From Candidatus Poseidonia sp. (GTDB lineage: Archaea; Thermoplasmatota; Poseidoniia; Poseidoniales; Poseidoniaceae): a DNA stretch of 36,822 nucleotides. The position numbers and the translations under genes are program-made. Shown here in pieces: positions 1-8,353 of the stretch (position 1 is the first letter of the stretch; every line of letters begins with the position of its first letter). The notes under the pieces are model-generated. The model saw nothing but the letters and a program-made list of their open reading frames with translations, was not told where the DNA came from and did not search any database. The DNA lies in assembly GCA_030828165.1 (NCBI GenBank), contig JAURDA010000014.1:1-36822 (forward strand). Direction: 5' to 3'.

Positions 1-2
1 AG

Positions 3-482
3 CACGTGTTCGCCAACGAGAAGATGTTCTTCTTCATCCTCACCTACGTCGCTCTGTTCATCGGTGCCGTTGTCGGTCCCGGATTGGCCCTTTCGTTGTA
101 CGGTGGAAAACTCGACGCTGGGGAAGAAGCCAAACCGTGGTTTGGGCCGGTTCTCGCTCTGAACGCCGCCATCAAGGGCCGTTACCATTGGGACAACTCG
201 GCCTTCGGAAAATCCGGCTTCGCAACAGCGCTCGAAAACCGCTTGTATTTCGACCATTACTACGACATGGCGATGCTCAAAATCGTCGCAGCCTTCTCCA
301 ACAAGGCGGCCGAAGCCGATTCCAGCGTGATTGACGGCACCGTCAAGGCCGTTGAGCGAACCTCGCAACAGCTCTCGACGTCCATTCGCTCGTTGACCAC
401 CGGTTCCGCACGGGACTACATTCTCATGGCGGCGTTGGGCACCTTGGTGCTCTTTGGCTTGATTTGGGGGGTGGTCGCTTGA
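3..482 (+). CDS. nuoL: NADH dehydrogenase-like complex I subunit L, C-terminal fragment
   Basis: This is the 3' end of a gene that enters from the left edge; the frame is open to base 3, so the true start lies outside the window. The visible 159 or so residues hold two hydrophobic segments (about residues 8-30 and the last 22) around an amphipathic stretch, as at the C-terminus of NuoL, which ends with a lateral helix and a final membrane helix. NuoL is one of the three antiporter-like proton-pumping subunits of complex I. The assignment rests mainly on position: nuoM and nuoN follow directly in the usual nuoL-M-N order. The stop codon overlaps the likely TTG start of nuoM, which implies translational coupling. 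Confidence 0.85.
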   Translation, partial: HVFANEKMFFFILTYVALFIGAVVGPGLALSLYGGKLDAGEEAKPWFGPVLALNAAIKGRYHWDNSAFGKSGFATALENRLYFDHYYDMAMLKIVAAFSNKAAEADSSVIDGTVKAVERTSQQLSTSIRSLTTGSARDYILMAALGTLVLFGLIWGVVA

Positions 483-2116
483 CGACCGACTGGATTTCGT
501 TGCCCCTCGTGGGCATGCCGCTCATCAGCAGCATCGTCCTGTTGGCTTACGTGGCTTACGTTTCGCCTGCGGCTCGTGAGAAAATTGGACCCACTGTCCG
601 GATGGCCACGCTCGTTCTTTCCTTGTTGATGCTCGTGTTGACCACGGCCATGTTCTTTGGCGACAATTACATCGAAGGAACGCTGGATTGGGCGAGTTTG
701 TCGTTCGGTTCGTTCAACTACGAATTCCAGTACGACTGGATTGAGTCCTTGGGCATTCACTGGTCGGTTGGTATGGATGCTCTTTCCTTCCCGATGGTGT
801 GGTTGACGACCTTCTTGTTGCCCATCACCATCGTGGCCACTTGGCACGAGAAGAACGCCGCCGTGTATTTCCCGCTGGTTCTCATGATGGGCGGTGCGCT
901 CATCGGCGTCTTCGTTGCGCTTGACCTCTTCATGTTCTACGTGTTTTGGGAACTGACGTTGATTCCGATGTTCTTCCTCATTCTCAAGTGGGGTGGCTAC
1001 GACCGAAAATACGCCTCTCAGAAGTTCTTCATCTATACCTTCACGGCCTCGGTCATCATGCTCCTCGGTTTGGTGACCGTCTATTTCCTCCAGCCCGAGA
1101 ACTTGGCGCACGCAGGCACGTGGACGGGACGCACCTTTGACATCCCGACCCTCACGGCCCACGCGCAATCCGCCAACGCCGGTGGCGAGTGGTTCCTCGG
1201 CGTTGGTCTGCAGAAGGTTCTCTTCGTGATGTTGATGATCGGTTTCCTCGTCAAGTTGCCCTCCGTCCCCTTCCACACCTGGCTGCCCGACGCTCACGTT
1301 CAGGCCCCCACCGGCGGCTCGATGCTCTTGGCCGGTGTGATGTTGAAGATGGGTGCGTACGGCATGTTCCGCTTGCCCTTGGCCTTGTTCCCCCACGCAG
1401 CCGAACACTTCCAATTCTGGCTGTTGGCCCTCGGCATGGTTTCCCTCGTGTGGGGAGCCGTGGTTTGTCTTGGTCAAACCAACCTCAAGAAAATGGTCGC
1501 TTATTCCTCGGTCTCTCACATGGGCGTGATTCTCATCGGCATCGCCACGATGCAACCGCTCGGTTGGGCTGCGGCCCTCTTCATGATGTTCGCCCACGGC
1601 ATCATCAGCCCGATGCTCTTCGCCGTTTGCGGTGCGTTCAAGCACCACTACCACAGCATGGAAATCGGGGCCATGCGCGGCATGGCCAAACACTCACCTT
1701 GGCTTGCAACATCGATGATGTTCGGTTGGATGGCGTCCCTCGGCCTGCCGCTTTTGGCCGGCTTCGTGGCCGAGTTGATGATGTTCCTTGCTCTGTGGCA
1801 TTTCATCGCCGCCGAAGGTTGGAGCGTGCTTTGGATGGTCGGTCCGGCTTTCGTGCTGGCCATCACCGCTGCGTATTACCTGTGGTCCATGCAACGCACC
1901 ATCTTCGAAGGCGGTGAAGCCACCCAACCTCCAGCAAGCCTCAACGGTCAACCCGTGCCGGACATCACCGATGCAGAAAAGTGGGCCATGGTCATCATGG
2001 CGGCCTTTACCATCCTGTTCGGTGTTATGCCTTGGATTGCACTCGACATGATGAACGGATGGACGGTGGCGTTCTTTGAAACGCTCTTGATTCCCATCCT
2101 GACGGGAGGTGCCTGA
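479..2116 (+). CDS. nuoM: NADH dehydrogenase-like complex I subunit M
   Basis: This is a polytopic membrane protein of about 545 residues, the normal size for NuoM, an antiporter-like proton-pumping subunit of complex I. Family hallmarks are visible: FWELTLIPMFF, holding the conserved membrane glutamate of helix 5; GFLVKLPSVPFHTWLPDAH, holding the conserved lysine and the HxWLPDAH signature of the proton-antiporter family; and a later conserved lysine in GQTNLKKMVAYSSVSHMG. I chose the TTG at 479 because it overlaps the nuoL stop (TTGA) and sits behind a G-rich ribosome site (GGGGGGTGG). An in-frame TTG at 464 would add five residues. The gene lies one base upstream of nuoN, so nuoL, M and N form one transcript. 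Function is firm; the start is moderately sure. Confidence 0.97.
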   Translation: MTTDWISLPLVGMPLISSIVLLAYVAYVSPAAREKIGPTVRMATLVLSLLMLVLTTAMFFGDNYIEGTLDWASLSFGSFNYEFQYDWIESLGIHWSVGMDALSFPMVWLTTFLLPITIVATWHEKNAAVYFPLVLMMGGALIGVFVALDLFMFYVFWELTLIPMFFLILKWGGYDRKYASQKFFIYTFTASVIMLLGLVTVYFLQPENLAHAGTWTGRTFDIPTLTAHAQSANAGGEWFLGVGLQKVLFVMLMIGFLVKLPSVPFHTWLPDAHVQAPTGGSMLLAGVMLKMGAYGMFRLPLALFPHAAEHFQFWLLALGMVSLVWGAVVCLGQTNLKKMVAYSSVSHMGVILIGIATMQPLGWAAALFMMFAHGIISPMLFAVCGAFKHHYHSMEIGAMRGMAKHSPWLATSMMFGWMASLGLPLLAGFVAELMMFLALWHFIAAEGWSVLWMVGPAFVLAITAAYYLWSMQRTIFEGGEATQPPASLNGQPVPDITDAEKWAMVIMAAFTILFGVMPWIALDMMNGWTVAFFETLLIPILTGGA

Positions 2117-2117
2117 A

Positions 2118-3815
2118 ATGGAGAAAATTGAACCCTTTGGCGAAGGCTTTGTCTTGGCCTTGGCGCCCGAATTCGTCCTCGTCATCGGCCTGTTCACGCT
2201 CATGATCGTCCCCAACCTCGGGGATGCGAAATTCCGAATCCCGATGACCCAGGTTCGAATTCCTTGGTTCTTTGGCGGTAAGCGGGGTAAACTCGACAGC
2301 GACCCCCGTCTCCCCGGGCTCTTTGCAACGGTGTTCTTCTCCCTCGCTTTCCTCCTCACGGCGGTGTCCTTCGTCAACGGGATGAACCGCACTCAAATCG
2401 TCTCGGGCGACAACGTCATGTTGCAAGTCGACGAATTCAGCCGGATGTTTGAGCTCATCTTCTTCGGCGCTTTGGCTCTGGCGAGTGCAGCCTCGGTCAA
2501 TCGCATTCCGGCCACGTCTCGAAACGACCGGAGTGCAAGCGGCTTGTACAACAACCGCCGCCAAGTGGACTTCTACGTTCTCTTGATGACCAGCGGTTTG
2601 GGCATGGCCGTCGTCGCTTTGGCGCAGGACCTCTTCTTGCTGTTCATCGGTTTGGAACTGGCGTCCTTCTCCACCTACGTGCTGGTCGCCTTCATGAAGG
2701 AAACGAAGGAAGGCACTGAAGCCGGTATGAAATACTTCATCGTTGGGTCGGTCGCTTCAGGTGTCGGACTTTACGGCCTTTCCCTGCTCTACCTTTGGTC
2801 CGGTTCGCTCCAGTTTTCCGAACTCGCAACGGCGTTTGCTGAAAACGGCATGGAGTCGCTCCCGCTCATCGCTCTTGGCATGCTCCTCGTCGGTTTCGGT
2901 TTCAAAGTCAGCGCCGCACCGTTCCACTTTGCCGCTCCCGACGCCTATGCAGGGGCGACGGCACCCGTTGCCGGTGTCCTCGCCACCGCCAGCAAGGCCA
3001 TGGGGGTGCTCGGTTTGCTCCGCGTCTTGCTCATCGTTGCTTCTCCCGAAGCCACGGATGGAGCAGCGGTCTGGCTGGTCGCTCTTGCCGTCCTTTCGGT
3101 CGTCACCATGACCTGGGGCAACCTTGCGGCGCTCGGCTCAACCAACCCCAAGCGGATGTTGGCGTACTCCTCCGTCGCTCATGCCGGCTACATGATGGCT
3201 GCCATCGCCGCCATCGGGGCCCTCAACTGGGAAACCGACCACGTGGACTTGAGCAACGACGCCGCCTTGGTCGTCGTGACGGCGTTGATTTTCCACCTCA
3301 CGGTGCTCGTCTGTTTCAAGCTCGGTGCGTTCCTCGTGCTCTCGCTGCTCGAATCCGAAAAGGGCGGCCACACCCTCGAATCCTTGGGCGGTTTGGCGAA
3401 GCGAGACCCCTTCCTCGCCGTCGCCATGTTCATCTTCATGATGTCCCTTGCAGGTGTTCCACCGCTTTCGGGCTTCGTCTCGAAACTGCTCGTGATCATG
3501 GGCATCGTCAAGGTGGCCCTGCTCGACGTCACCGTCAGCAACGACTTGGCGTTGGCGGACCTCCACTGGGTGTGGTACCTCGCCCTCGCCATGGTCATCA
3601 ACTCGGCGATTTCGGTCTTCTACTACCTGCGTGTCGGGCTTGTGATGTACTTCCATGAACCCGAGGAAGGACGAGAAGGACCGTTGCCGGCTGGTGGACC
3701 CGTTCGGCTCGCCATTCTCGCCTGTTTGGTCACCACCGTCTTCTTCGGCGTCGGTGCAGGGCAACTCATCGCCCTCGCTGAATCCGCTGCCAACGCCTTG
3801 GTTGGCGCATGGTGA
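2118..3815 (+). CDS. nuoN: NADH dehydrogenase-like complex I subunit N
   Basis: NuoN is the third antiporter-like membrane subunit of complex I. The protein is 565 residues with about 14 hydrophobic segments. Conserved features are the glutamate in LFIGLELASFSTYVLVA, the lysine in GFGFKVSAAPFHFAAPDAYAG and the lysine in STNPKRMLAYSSVAHAGYM. It is longer than the roughly 485-residue bacterial protein, partly because of a hydrophilic stretch at about residues 33-75 between the first two helices and extra loops near the middle. I chose ATG 2118 because GGGAGGT ends 7 bases before it; an in-frame GTG lies at 2109. It follows the nuoM stop by one base. The stop at 3813-3815 closes the complex I operon in this window. 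Confidence 0.96.
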   Translation: MEKIEPFGEGFVLALAPEFVLVIGLFTLMIVPNLGDAKFRIPMTQVRIPWFFGGKRGKLDSDPRLPGLFATVFFSLAFLLTAVSFVNGMNRTQIVSGDNVMLQVDEFSRMFELIFFGALALASAASVNRIPATSRNDRSASGLYNNRRQVDFYVLLMTSGLGMAVVALAQDLFLLFIGLELASFSTYVLVAFMKETKEGTEAGMKYFIVGSVASGVGLYGLSLLYLWSGSLQFSELATAFAENGMESLPLIALGMLLVGFGFKVSAAPFHFAAPDAYAGATAPVAGVLATASKAMGVLGLLRVLLIVASPEATDGAAVWLVALAVLSVVTMTWGNLAALGSTNPKRMLAYSSVAHAGYMMAAIAAIGALNWETDHVDLSNDAALVVVTALIFHLTVLVCFKLGAFLVLSLLESEKGGHTLESLGGLAKRDPFLAVAMFIFMMSLAGVPPLSGFVSKLLVIMGIVKVALLDVTVSNDLALADLHWVWYLALAMVINSAISVFYYLRVGLVMYFHEPEEGREGPLPAGGPVRLAILACLVTTVFFGVGAGQLIALAESAANALVGAW

Positions 3816-3894
3816 ACATTGCAAGCCTTTCCCGGCGTTTGCTGGGTGATGACTTCAAGAAGGGTTGGCCGCTGGGGAGGTTAGGTGAGACTGG

Positions 3895-4590
3895 TTGGGT
3901 CGCAGATTTGAGGAAAAGGTAGACGCCGAAGAACTCGCGCGGCTCGAGAATCCTGAAAATGCAAGCGACGGTAAAATCCGTGTCAAAATGCCCAACAAGC
4001 GCGTCAACGAAATGTTCGCTCTCGCCCAGCAATTGCTCGGCGGCCGTCGCGTCACCGTTCTTTGCGAAGACGGCGAGACCCGTATGGCTCGCATTCCAGG
4101 GAAGATGCGACGCCGGCAATGGGTCCGAGAAGGGGATTTGATCATCGTTTGGCCTTGGGATTTCCAAGACTCGAAGGCCGATGTCAAGCATCGCTACACC
4201 AAGACCCAAGCCATGTACCTCTCTCGAAAAGGCGTTCTGCCCGACGACGTTGACATGTTCGGAATGGGAGCATCGATGGATGAAGACAGCGAACACGACG
4301 ACCTCTTCGCTTTCGGCGAGGCTGATGACGAAGAGCCGATGGACGAGGAGACCGTCGAAGACGGCGAAGACCTCTTTGCCGACGACGACGATGACGACGA
4401 CTTGTTTGCCGATGACGACGATGACGACGACGTGTTCGCCGATGAAGCACCCGAGGAACCTGCTGAGGATTCGGAGGAGGCTGAAGCTGAATCGGAAGAT
4501 GTCCCTGAAGAATCTGCTGCGGTTGAGGAAGAGGCCTTTGACGATGACGATGACGACGATGACGAGGACATCGACGCCTTGTTTGCTTGA
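3895..4590 (+). CDS. eif1A: Translation initiation factor 1A with long acidic tail
   Basis: Archaeal IF1A (eIF1A family) binds the small ribosomal subunit A site and helps scanning or start-codon selection. Residues 1 to about 115 match the family: a basic N-terminus, then an S1-like OB fold with KIRVKMPNKRVNEMFALAQQ-type residues, RVTVLCEDGETRMARIPGKMRRR and the WVREGDLIIVWPW strand. The TTG at 3895 is the first possible start, since an in-frame TGA lies at 3886-3888; GGTGAG sits 5-10 bases upstream. The usual archaeal protein is about 100-115 residues, but this one has 231. The extra 110 or so residues are almost wholly Asp/Glu with repeated DLFA motifs and end in EDIDALFA. RIO1 follows 16 bp downstream. 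Confidence 0.94.
   Translation: MGRRFEEKVDAEELARLENPENASDGKIRVKMPNKRVNEMFALAQQLLGGRRVTVLCEDGETRMARIPGKMRRRQWVREGDLIIVWPWDFQDSKADVKHRYTKTQAMYLSRKGVLPDDVDMFGMGASMDEDSEHDDLFAFGEADDEEPMDEETVEDGEDLFADDDDDDDLFADDDDDDDVFADEAPEEPAEDSEEAEAESEDVPEESAAVEEEAFDDDDDDDDEDIDALFA
4369..4446 (+). repeat. 30-bp tandem repeat encoding DLFADDDDDD units
   Basis: Two 30-bp units (4369-4398 and 4399-4428) and a partial third starting at 4429 encode the ten-residue unit DLFADDDDDD, DLFADDDDDD, then DVFADEA. Units differ mostly at synonymous positions. They lie within the acidic tail of the IF1A gene. Confidence 0.85.
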
Positions 4591-4606
4591 TGCATGAGGT
4601 AGCGGC

Positions 4607-5593
4607 ATGCGTGACGACTGGGATGAACTGTCCAGTCGGCCAACGAAGCGCAAGAAAGGGCGTCGGTCATCGTCAAAGCGACCGAGCATCGAAGAATTGG
4701 ATGCCGAGCATCATCGGGAAGAAGAAAACGCCTTTCTTCGCGACCTCGGCGAAGCGGGAGGGCGCTTTCAATGGATGAAAGAAAAGCGCTACAAGAGCAT
4801 GTTTCGAGACATCGAGTCCAAGATTCAAGGGGCTTTGGGCACGGGCGGCTACGACTGGGTCGATCGCCGTGTCTTTGACCAGGTTTTTGACCGCCTCACG
4901 CTGATGGCGCTCTACAAACTGATGAAATCCGGGGTCATCGATACGTTGGATTTTCCCGTGGCTCGCGGCAAAGAGGCCCACGTGTTCCACGGCACCGACA
5001 TCAGCGGGCAACCGGTGGCCGTGAAAATTTTCCACACCTCAAATGCGGTCTTCAAGAACCTCATTCAGTACATCGAGGGCGACCCCAGATTCACCGGTCT
5101 CCGCCGAAAACACCGCGATTTGGTTGAGGTTTGGGTTCGCAAAGAGTACCGGAACATGAAGCGATTGGCTCGATGGGGTTTGGACGTCCCGAAAGCCTTG
5201 GGCGTCCACAAGAACGTCCTCGTGATGGAATATTTGGGCTCGGCGACCTCACCCTCTCCAAAGCTGCGCGAAGTCAACGTGGACGACGCCCAAGCGGTTT
5301 ACGACCGTTTGTTGAAGTTCCTCGCCGTGGCATGGCAGAAAGCCGACCTCGTCCACGGCGACTTTTCACCGTACAACATTCTCTGGCACGACGGCCAGCC
5401 TTGGGTCATCGACGTTGGCCAGGGCGTTGTGGAAAGCCATCCAAAGGCTCAGGAGTTTCTGGTTCGTGACGTCACTCGGCTGGTTGAATGGGGCGAAAAA
5501 GAAGGGCTTTCGGTTACGCTCGCTGAAGCGATGTACGACGTGCTCAACATGAATCTTGACGACGTTGAACAGCGCTTTGAAGACGAAGCGTGA
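4607..5593 (+). CDS. rio1: RIO1-family atypical protein kinase/ATPase
   Basis: RIO1 is an atypical kinase used in late maturation of the small ribosomal subunit. The 328-residue protein has a basic N-terminus (to about residue 60) and a RIO domain. Visible motifs are the nucleotide loop GKEAHVF (121-127), the phosphate-anchoring lysine in VAVKIF (K140), the hinge VMEYLG (about 206-211), the catalytic loop VHGDFSPYNIL (D252, N257) and the metal-binding IDVGQ (D269). ATG 4607 has GAGGT 8-12 bases upstream. It is probably cotranscribed with the IF1A gene. The next gene, a Dim2-like KH protein acting in the same process, converges on it, with stop codons sharing TGATCA. Confidence 0.96.
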   Translation: MRDDWDELSSRPTKRKKGRRSSSKRPSIEELDAEHHREEENAFLRDLGEAGGRFQWMKEKRYKSMFRDIESKIQGALGTGGYDWVDRRVFDQVFDRLTLMALYKLMKSGVIDTLDFPVARGKEAHVFHGTDISGQPVAVKIFHTSNAVFKNLIQYIEGDPRFTGLRRKHRDLVEVWVRKEYRNMKRLARWGLDVPKALGVHKNVLVMEYLGSATSPSPKLREVNVDDAQAVYDRLLKFLAVAWQKADLVHGDFSPYNILWHDGQPWVIDVGQGVVESHPKAQEFLVRDVTRLVEWGEKEGLSVTLAEAMYDVLNMNLDDVEQRFEDEA

Positions 5594-5596
5594 TCA
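5591..5596. other. TGATCA shared stop junction of rio1 and the KH gene
   Basis: The palindrome TGATCA supplies TGA for RIO1 on the plus strand and TGA for the KH gene on the minus strand, leaving no spacer between two convergent genes. The same arrangement recurs at 17673-17678. Confidence 0.9.
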
Positions 5597-6340
5597 TTCT
5601 TCTTCCCATTGAATGGTTTCGTCCTCGGCGAGTTCCATCATGTTCGCAACAGCTTCCTCGTCTTCGGGGTCAACTTGAGCCGCTCGCATTCGCCGGTCCC
5701 TTCGGTTGGAGACCTCGCTAAGGCCGGGAACCAAATCTTCGAAGCCGCCAAGGTTGGGCCGGGCTTCTTCGCGCTCCTCGTACACCTCCAAGGAGCGAGA
5801 TTCCAGGCGCGCTTGTTTGCGGTCCCGTTCAAGAAATCCGATGACGCTGCCGTGTTCCGAGCCTCCAGCAAGCATTTCGATGGCTTGGCGGGCAGAGAGC
5901 AGGCCGCTTTCTTCCCCAACGAGCACAACCGTTGAGTTGTAAATGCTGATTTGGGTCTGGGTCAACTGTTCGATCAGTTTTCGAATTTTCCCTTGGCGCC
6001 CAATGATTCGGGCACGGATGCGGCGCTGTTGATTGGACCGCTTGCCGACGTATTCCCGGAGGTCAACGAGTTCGAAGTAATGGTCGTCATCGAGCAGACG
6101 AATGGCGGCATCGGGGGCCATCCCCCGGCCGATGGCTTTGACCACGTCGGGGAGTTTCATGGCCTTCACGGGGTCGTAGGTTCCCACCTCGCCCCACTCG
6201 ACTTCGATGTCGCCGGTCGTGGAGTCGATGATGAATTTCTGGCACCCCGCAGCGTTGCGAATCGCTTTGCTCGTCTCTCCCTTGGCACCGATGATGACCG
6301 CAATGCGGTCCTTGGGTACACGAGCGAGCGACTGGCGCAT
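5594..6340 (-). CDS. Two-KH-domain RNA-binding protein, Dim2/Pno1 family
   Basis: The 248-residue product starts with a KH domain (KDRIAVIIGAKGETSKAI, with the GxxG loop at about residues 18-21) and has a second, diverged KH domain (RIIGRQGKIRKLIEQL, about 110-126), ending in an acidic tail. This layout is that of archaeal Dim2, the partner of Pno1 in eukaryotes, which binds the 3' end of small-subunit rRNA during maturation. An upstream in-frame extension to 6559 would read through the end of the preceding gene in a different frame and is Ser/Thr/Cys-rich without KH similarity, so I chose ATG 6340. The gene is often found next to IF1A and RIO1 in archaea; here it is on the opposite strand. 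Confidence 0.92.
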   Translation of the reverse strand: MRQSLARVPKDRIAVIIGAKGETSKAIRNAAGCQKFIIDSTTGDIEVEWGEVGTYDPVKAMKLPDVVKAIGRGMAPDAAIRLLDDDHYFELVDLREYVGKRSNQQRRIRARIIGRQGKIRKLIEQLTQTQISIYNSTVVLVGEESGLLSARQAIEMLAGGSEHGSVIGFLERDRKQARLESRSLEVYEEREEARPNLGGFEDLVPGLSEVSNRRDRRMRAAQVDPEDEEAVANMMELAEDETIQWEEE

Positions 6341-6365
6341 GGTCGGCCGTGCGGCCCACCACTTT

Positions 6366-8192
6366 TCAATCCCTTGTCTTGCGTTGGAGCAGGGAAAGGC
6401 CGAAGCCGACGAGCAGCACGAGCAACAAGGACGGTGCAAAGGACGGAACAAGTCCGGGGTCGTCCAGGGAAGCACCCGTAACCACGAGGTAGTTGTTGTT
6501 GTTTCCTTCATCGTACTCGTCGATGACGTTGGCAAAATCGATGACCAAACGCAGGTCAAATTGCCCCGCTCGGGGAACCGTGTACTGCCAGACGATGGTT
6601 TCCGAACTGTTGGACAGGGTTCCAGCAGGGAGGTTGCGGGTCTCCATCACCGTCCAATCCACGCTTGCGGTTCGGTCGGCTGGAGCGGTTTCCAAACGAA
6701 CGATCACGCTGCCGCCGTAGTCCTGATTGGATTCCAAGACGCTTGTCACCGTGACGTTCCCCGTCTGTTCGCCGGGGCGAACGATGATGCGGTCCACGTT
6801 GGTCTCGCTGATGTTCCAATACAAGTCCAGCCCCGGAAGGATTTGGAACGACGAGGCGTCCGTGGTGAACGAGTTGCCGGCTTGGTCCACGAGAACGGCC
6901 CGGAGCATCAGGTGTTGCCGAGACTTGGTCGCCCAGCTTGACAGCCCCACTTGGCCTGAGAGTCCGTTCACGCCCATGTTCAACCAACGGCCCGAGAGGT
7001 CAGGGGTTTGACCCACGCCGTTGGAATCAAAACCGTACTGAAGGTAGGATGAACCGTTGTCGATGCCCGATTCGGTGTCCTCGGCATGGAAGACGATGCC
7101 CGCAGCCCCGATGCGGCTGGTCGTCAATTCGTCCACGGACCACGACAGGCCGACCGGCGCCGTCTCGTCAACGCGCAACTGCACGGTGGTGTTTGCACCG
7201 ATGTTGCCCACCCTGTCAACCGCACGAAGCGTCAGGTCATGGACCCCCTCATCGAGGGTGAAGGTGACGCTATCGGCGGTGGTTGACGTCCAGGCGTTGG
7301 TTCCCAGTGCGTACTGCACGCTCGCCACCCCGGAGCCTTGGCCGTCGGTGGCCGCCGTGTTGAGGCCGCTGACCGTGACCGTGGTTGATTGCTGCCATGC
7401 CGATCCGTCGCCAACCGTCACGGTGCCGACGGTCGGTCCGGTGCGATCGATTCCAACAAACATCGTGGTCGTGGCGGAAAGTCCCGAACGATCGTACACC
7501 GTGAGTCGTGGCGACCACGTTCCCTCGCTCATGCTTCCGCTGCTCCAATCCCATCCGTAGGCGAGGCTGGTTGGCCCGTCTTTGGCCGGTGCGCCAGGGC
7601 CGGGAACGTTGGTGAGCGTGGCTTCCTTCAGGTCGTCATCGCTGGCGCCCCATCGGAAGGAAAGCGCCTCTCCGGTACCGATGTTGAACCAGGCTCGGTC
7701 AGCGAGGCTCGTCCCCGTTCCTGCGTCAGGGTTGAGAACGGTGAACGCGGTGATGACCGGGACTTGATTGACGATGTTGAACCAATCCGTCGTCGTGACG
7801 GCGAAACTTTCGCTGTCGCTGTCCCACCCCGAGGCTCGCAACTTGTAGGTGTCGTTGGTGTGGGCGGTGCTGTCGAAGGGGTAGATCCAGGGCGAAGACG
7901 ACAAGTTGGCGACCTCGGTCCAAGTTGATTCGTCGGACGAGAGCTCGATGAGCAAGGAATCAAGCGTGCCGTTGCCGCTGATGGAAAACGACAGGGCCTT
8001 CGAACCTTTGACATCGTCGTCAAGGGTCGGTCCGTTCGAGAAGGCGATGCTCAATCCGGATGGACTGGAGGAAAAAACGACCGATTCGGAGGGGAATGCA
8101 TTCTTTTCAGCATTGGGGGCAGGAGCCGAAAGCGGGACCAATGCACAGAGCATGATGGCGCAGAGCCAAACCGCCAGCGTGCCCCTGCCCAT
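6366..8192 (-). CDS. Exported cell-surface protein with Ig-like and CARDB repeats and C-terminal anchor
   Basis: The 608-residue product has a signal peptide (MGRGTLAVWL then a hydrophobic run to about residue 25), a long Ser/Thr/Gly-rich beta-sandwich ectodomain, and a C-terminal membrane helix (SLLLVLLVGFGLSLL) followed by the basic end RKTRD. Residues of about 310-400 resemble Ig-like modules, and about 480-570 resemble a CARDB domain, with a VIDFANVIDEYDEGNNN-type end. I chose ATG 8192 because GGGGAG precedes it closely and the signal peptide starts there; a TTG at 8222 is in frame. CARDB domains are thought to act in adhesion, but the ligand is unknown. Its stop lies 25 bp before the KH gene on the same strand, and it is divergent from another CARDB protein. 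Confidence 0.85.
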   Translation of the reverse strand: MGRGTLAVWLCAIMLCALVPLSAPAPNAEKNAFPSESVVFSSSPSGLSIAFSNGPTLDDDVKGSKALSFSISGNGTLDSLLIELSSDESTWTEVANLSSSPWIYPFDSTAHTNDTYKLRASGWDSDSESFAVTTTDWFNIVNQVPVITAFTVLNPDAGTGTSLADRAWFNIGTGEALSFRWGASDDDLKEATLTNVPGPGAPAKDGPTSLAYGWDWSSGSMSEGTWSPRLTVYDRSGLSATTTMFVGIDRTGPTVGTVTVGDGSAWQQSTTVTVSGLNTAATDGQGSGVASVQYALGTNAWTSTTADSVTFTLDEGVHDLTLRAVDRVGNIGANTTVQLRVDETAPVGLSWSVDELTTSRIGAAGIVFHAEDTESGIDNGSSYLQYGFDSNGVGQTPDLSGRWLNMGVNGLSGQVGLSSWATKSRQHLMLRAVLVDQAGNSFTTDASSFQILPGLDLYWNISETNVDRIIVRPGEQTGNVTVTSVLESNQDYGGSVIVRLETAPADRTASVDWTVMETRNLPAGTLSNSSETIVWQYTVPRAGQFDLRLVIDFANVIDEYDEGNNNNYLVVTGASLDDPGLVPSFAPSLLLVLLVGFGLSLLQRKTRD

Positions 8193-8353
8193 GTGCTCCC
8201 CACGCCCACGGACTGCCTTCAAGTCTCCCCTTTCTTCGGGAGGATACGGGGCATCCAGCCTGCTTCTTCGTGCGCAACCAAGCCTCCCAGCATGGGTCTC
8301 TTTGCGTCGTCTTTGGAGATGGGTTCAAGTGCTTTGCACGCTCTAAGGGGTTC

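Noticed and set aside
416-1693. Long minus-strand frame opposite nuoM (425 codons)
   Set aside because: It is rich in His, Glu and Gln with no family pattern and mirrors the codon bias of the well-supported nuoM gene.
4194-4676. Serine-rich minus-strand frame opposite the aIF1A tail
   Set aside because: Runs of Ser are the reverse reading of GAC/GAT repeats in the acidic tail.
8193-8353. tRNA-like GGTTCAAGT in the gap between the two CARDB genes
   Set aside because: The sequences around it do not form a T-stem or an acceptor stem.
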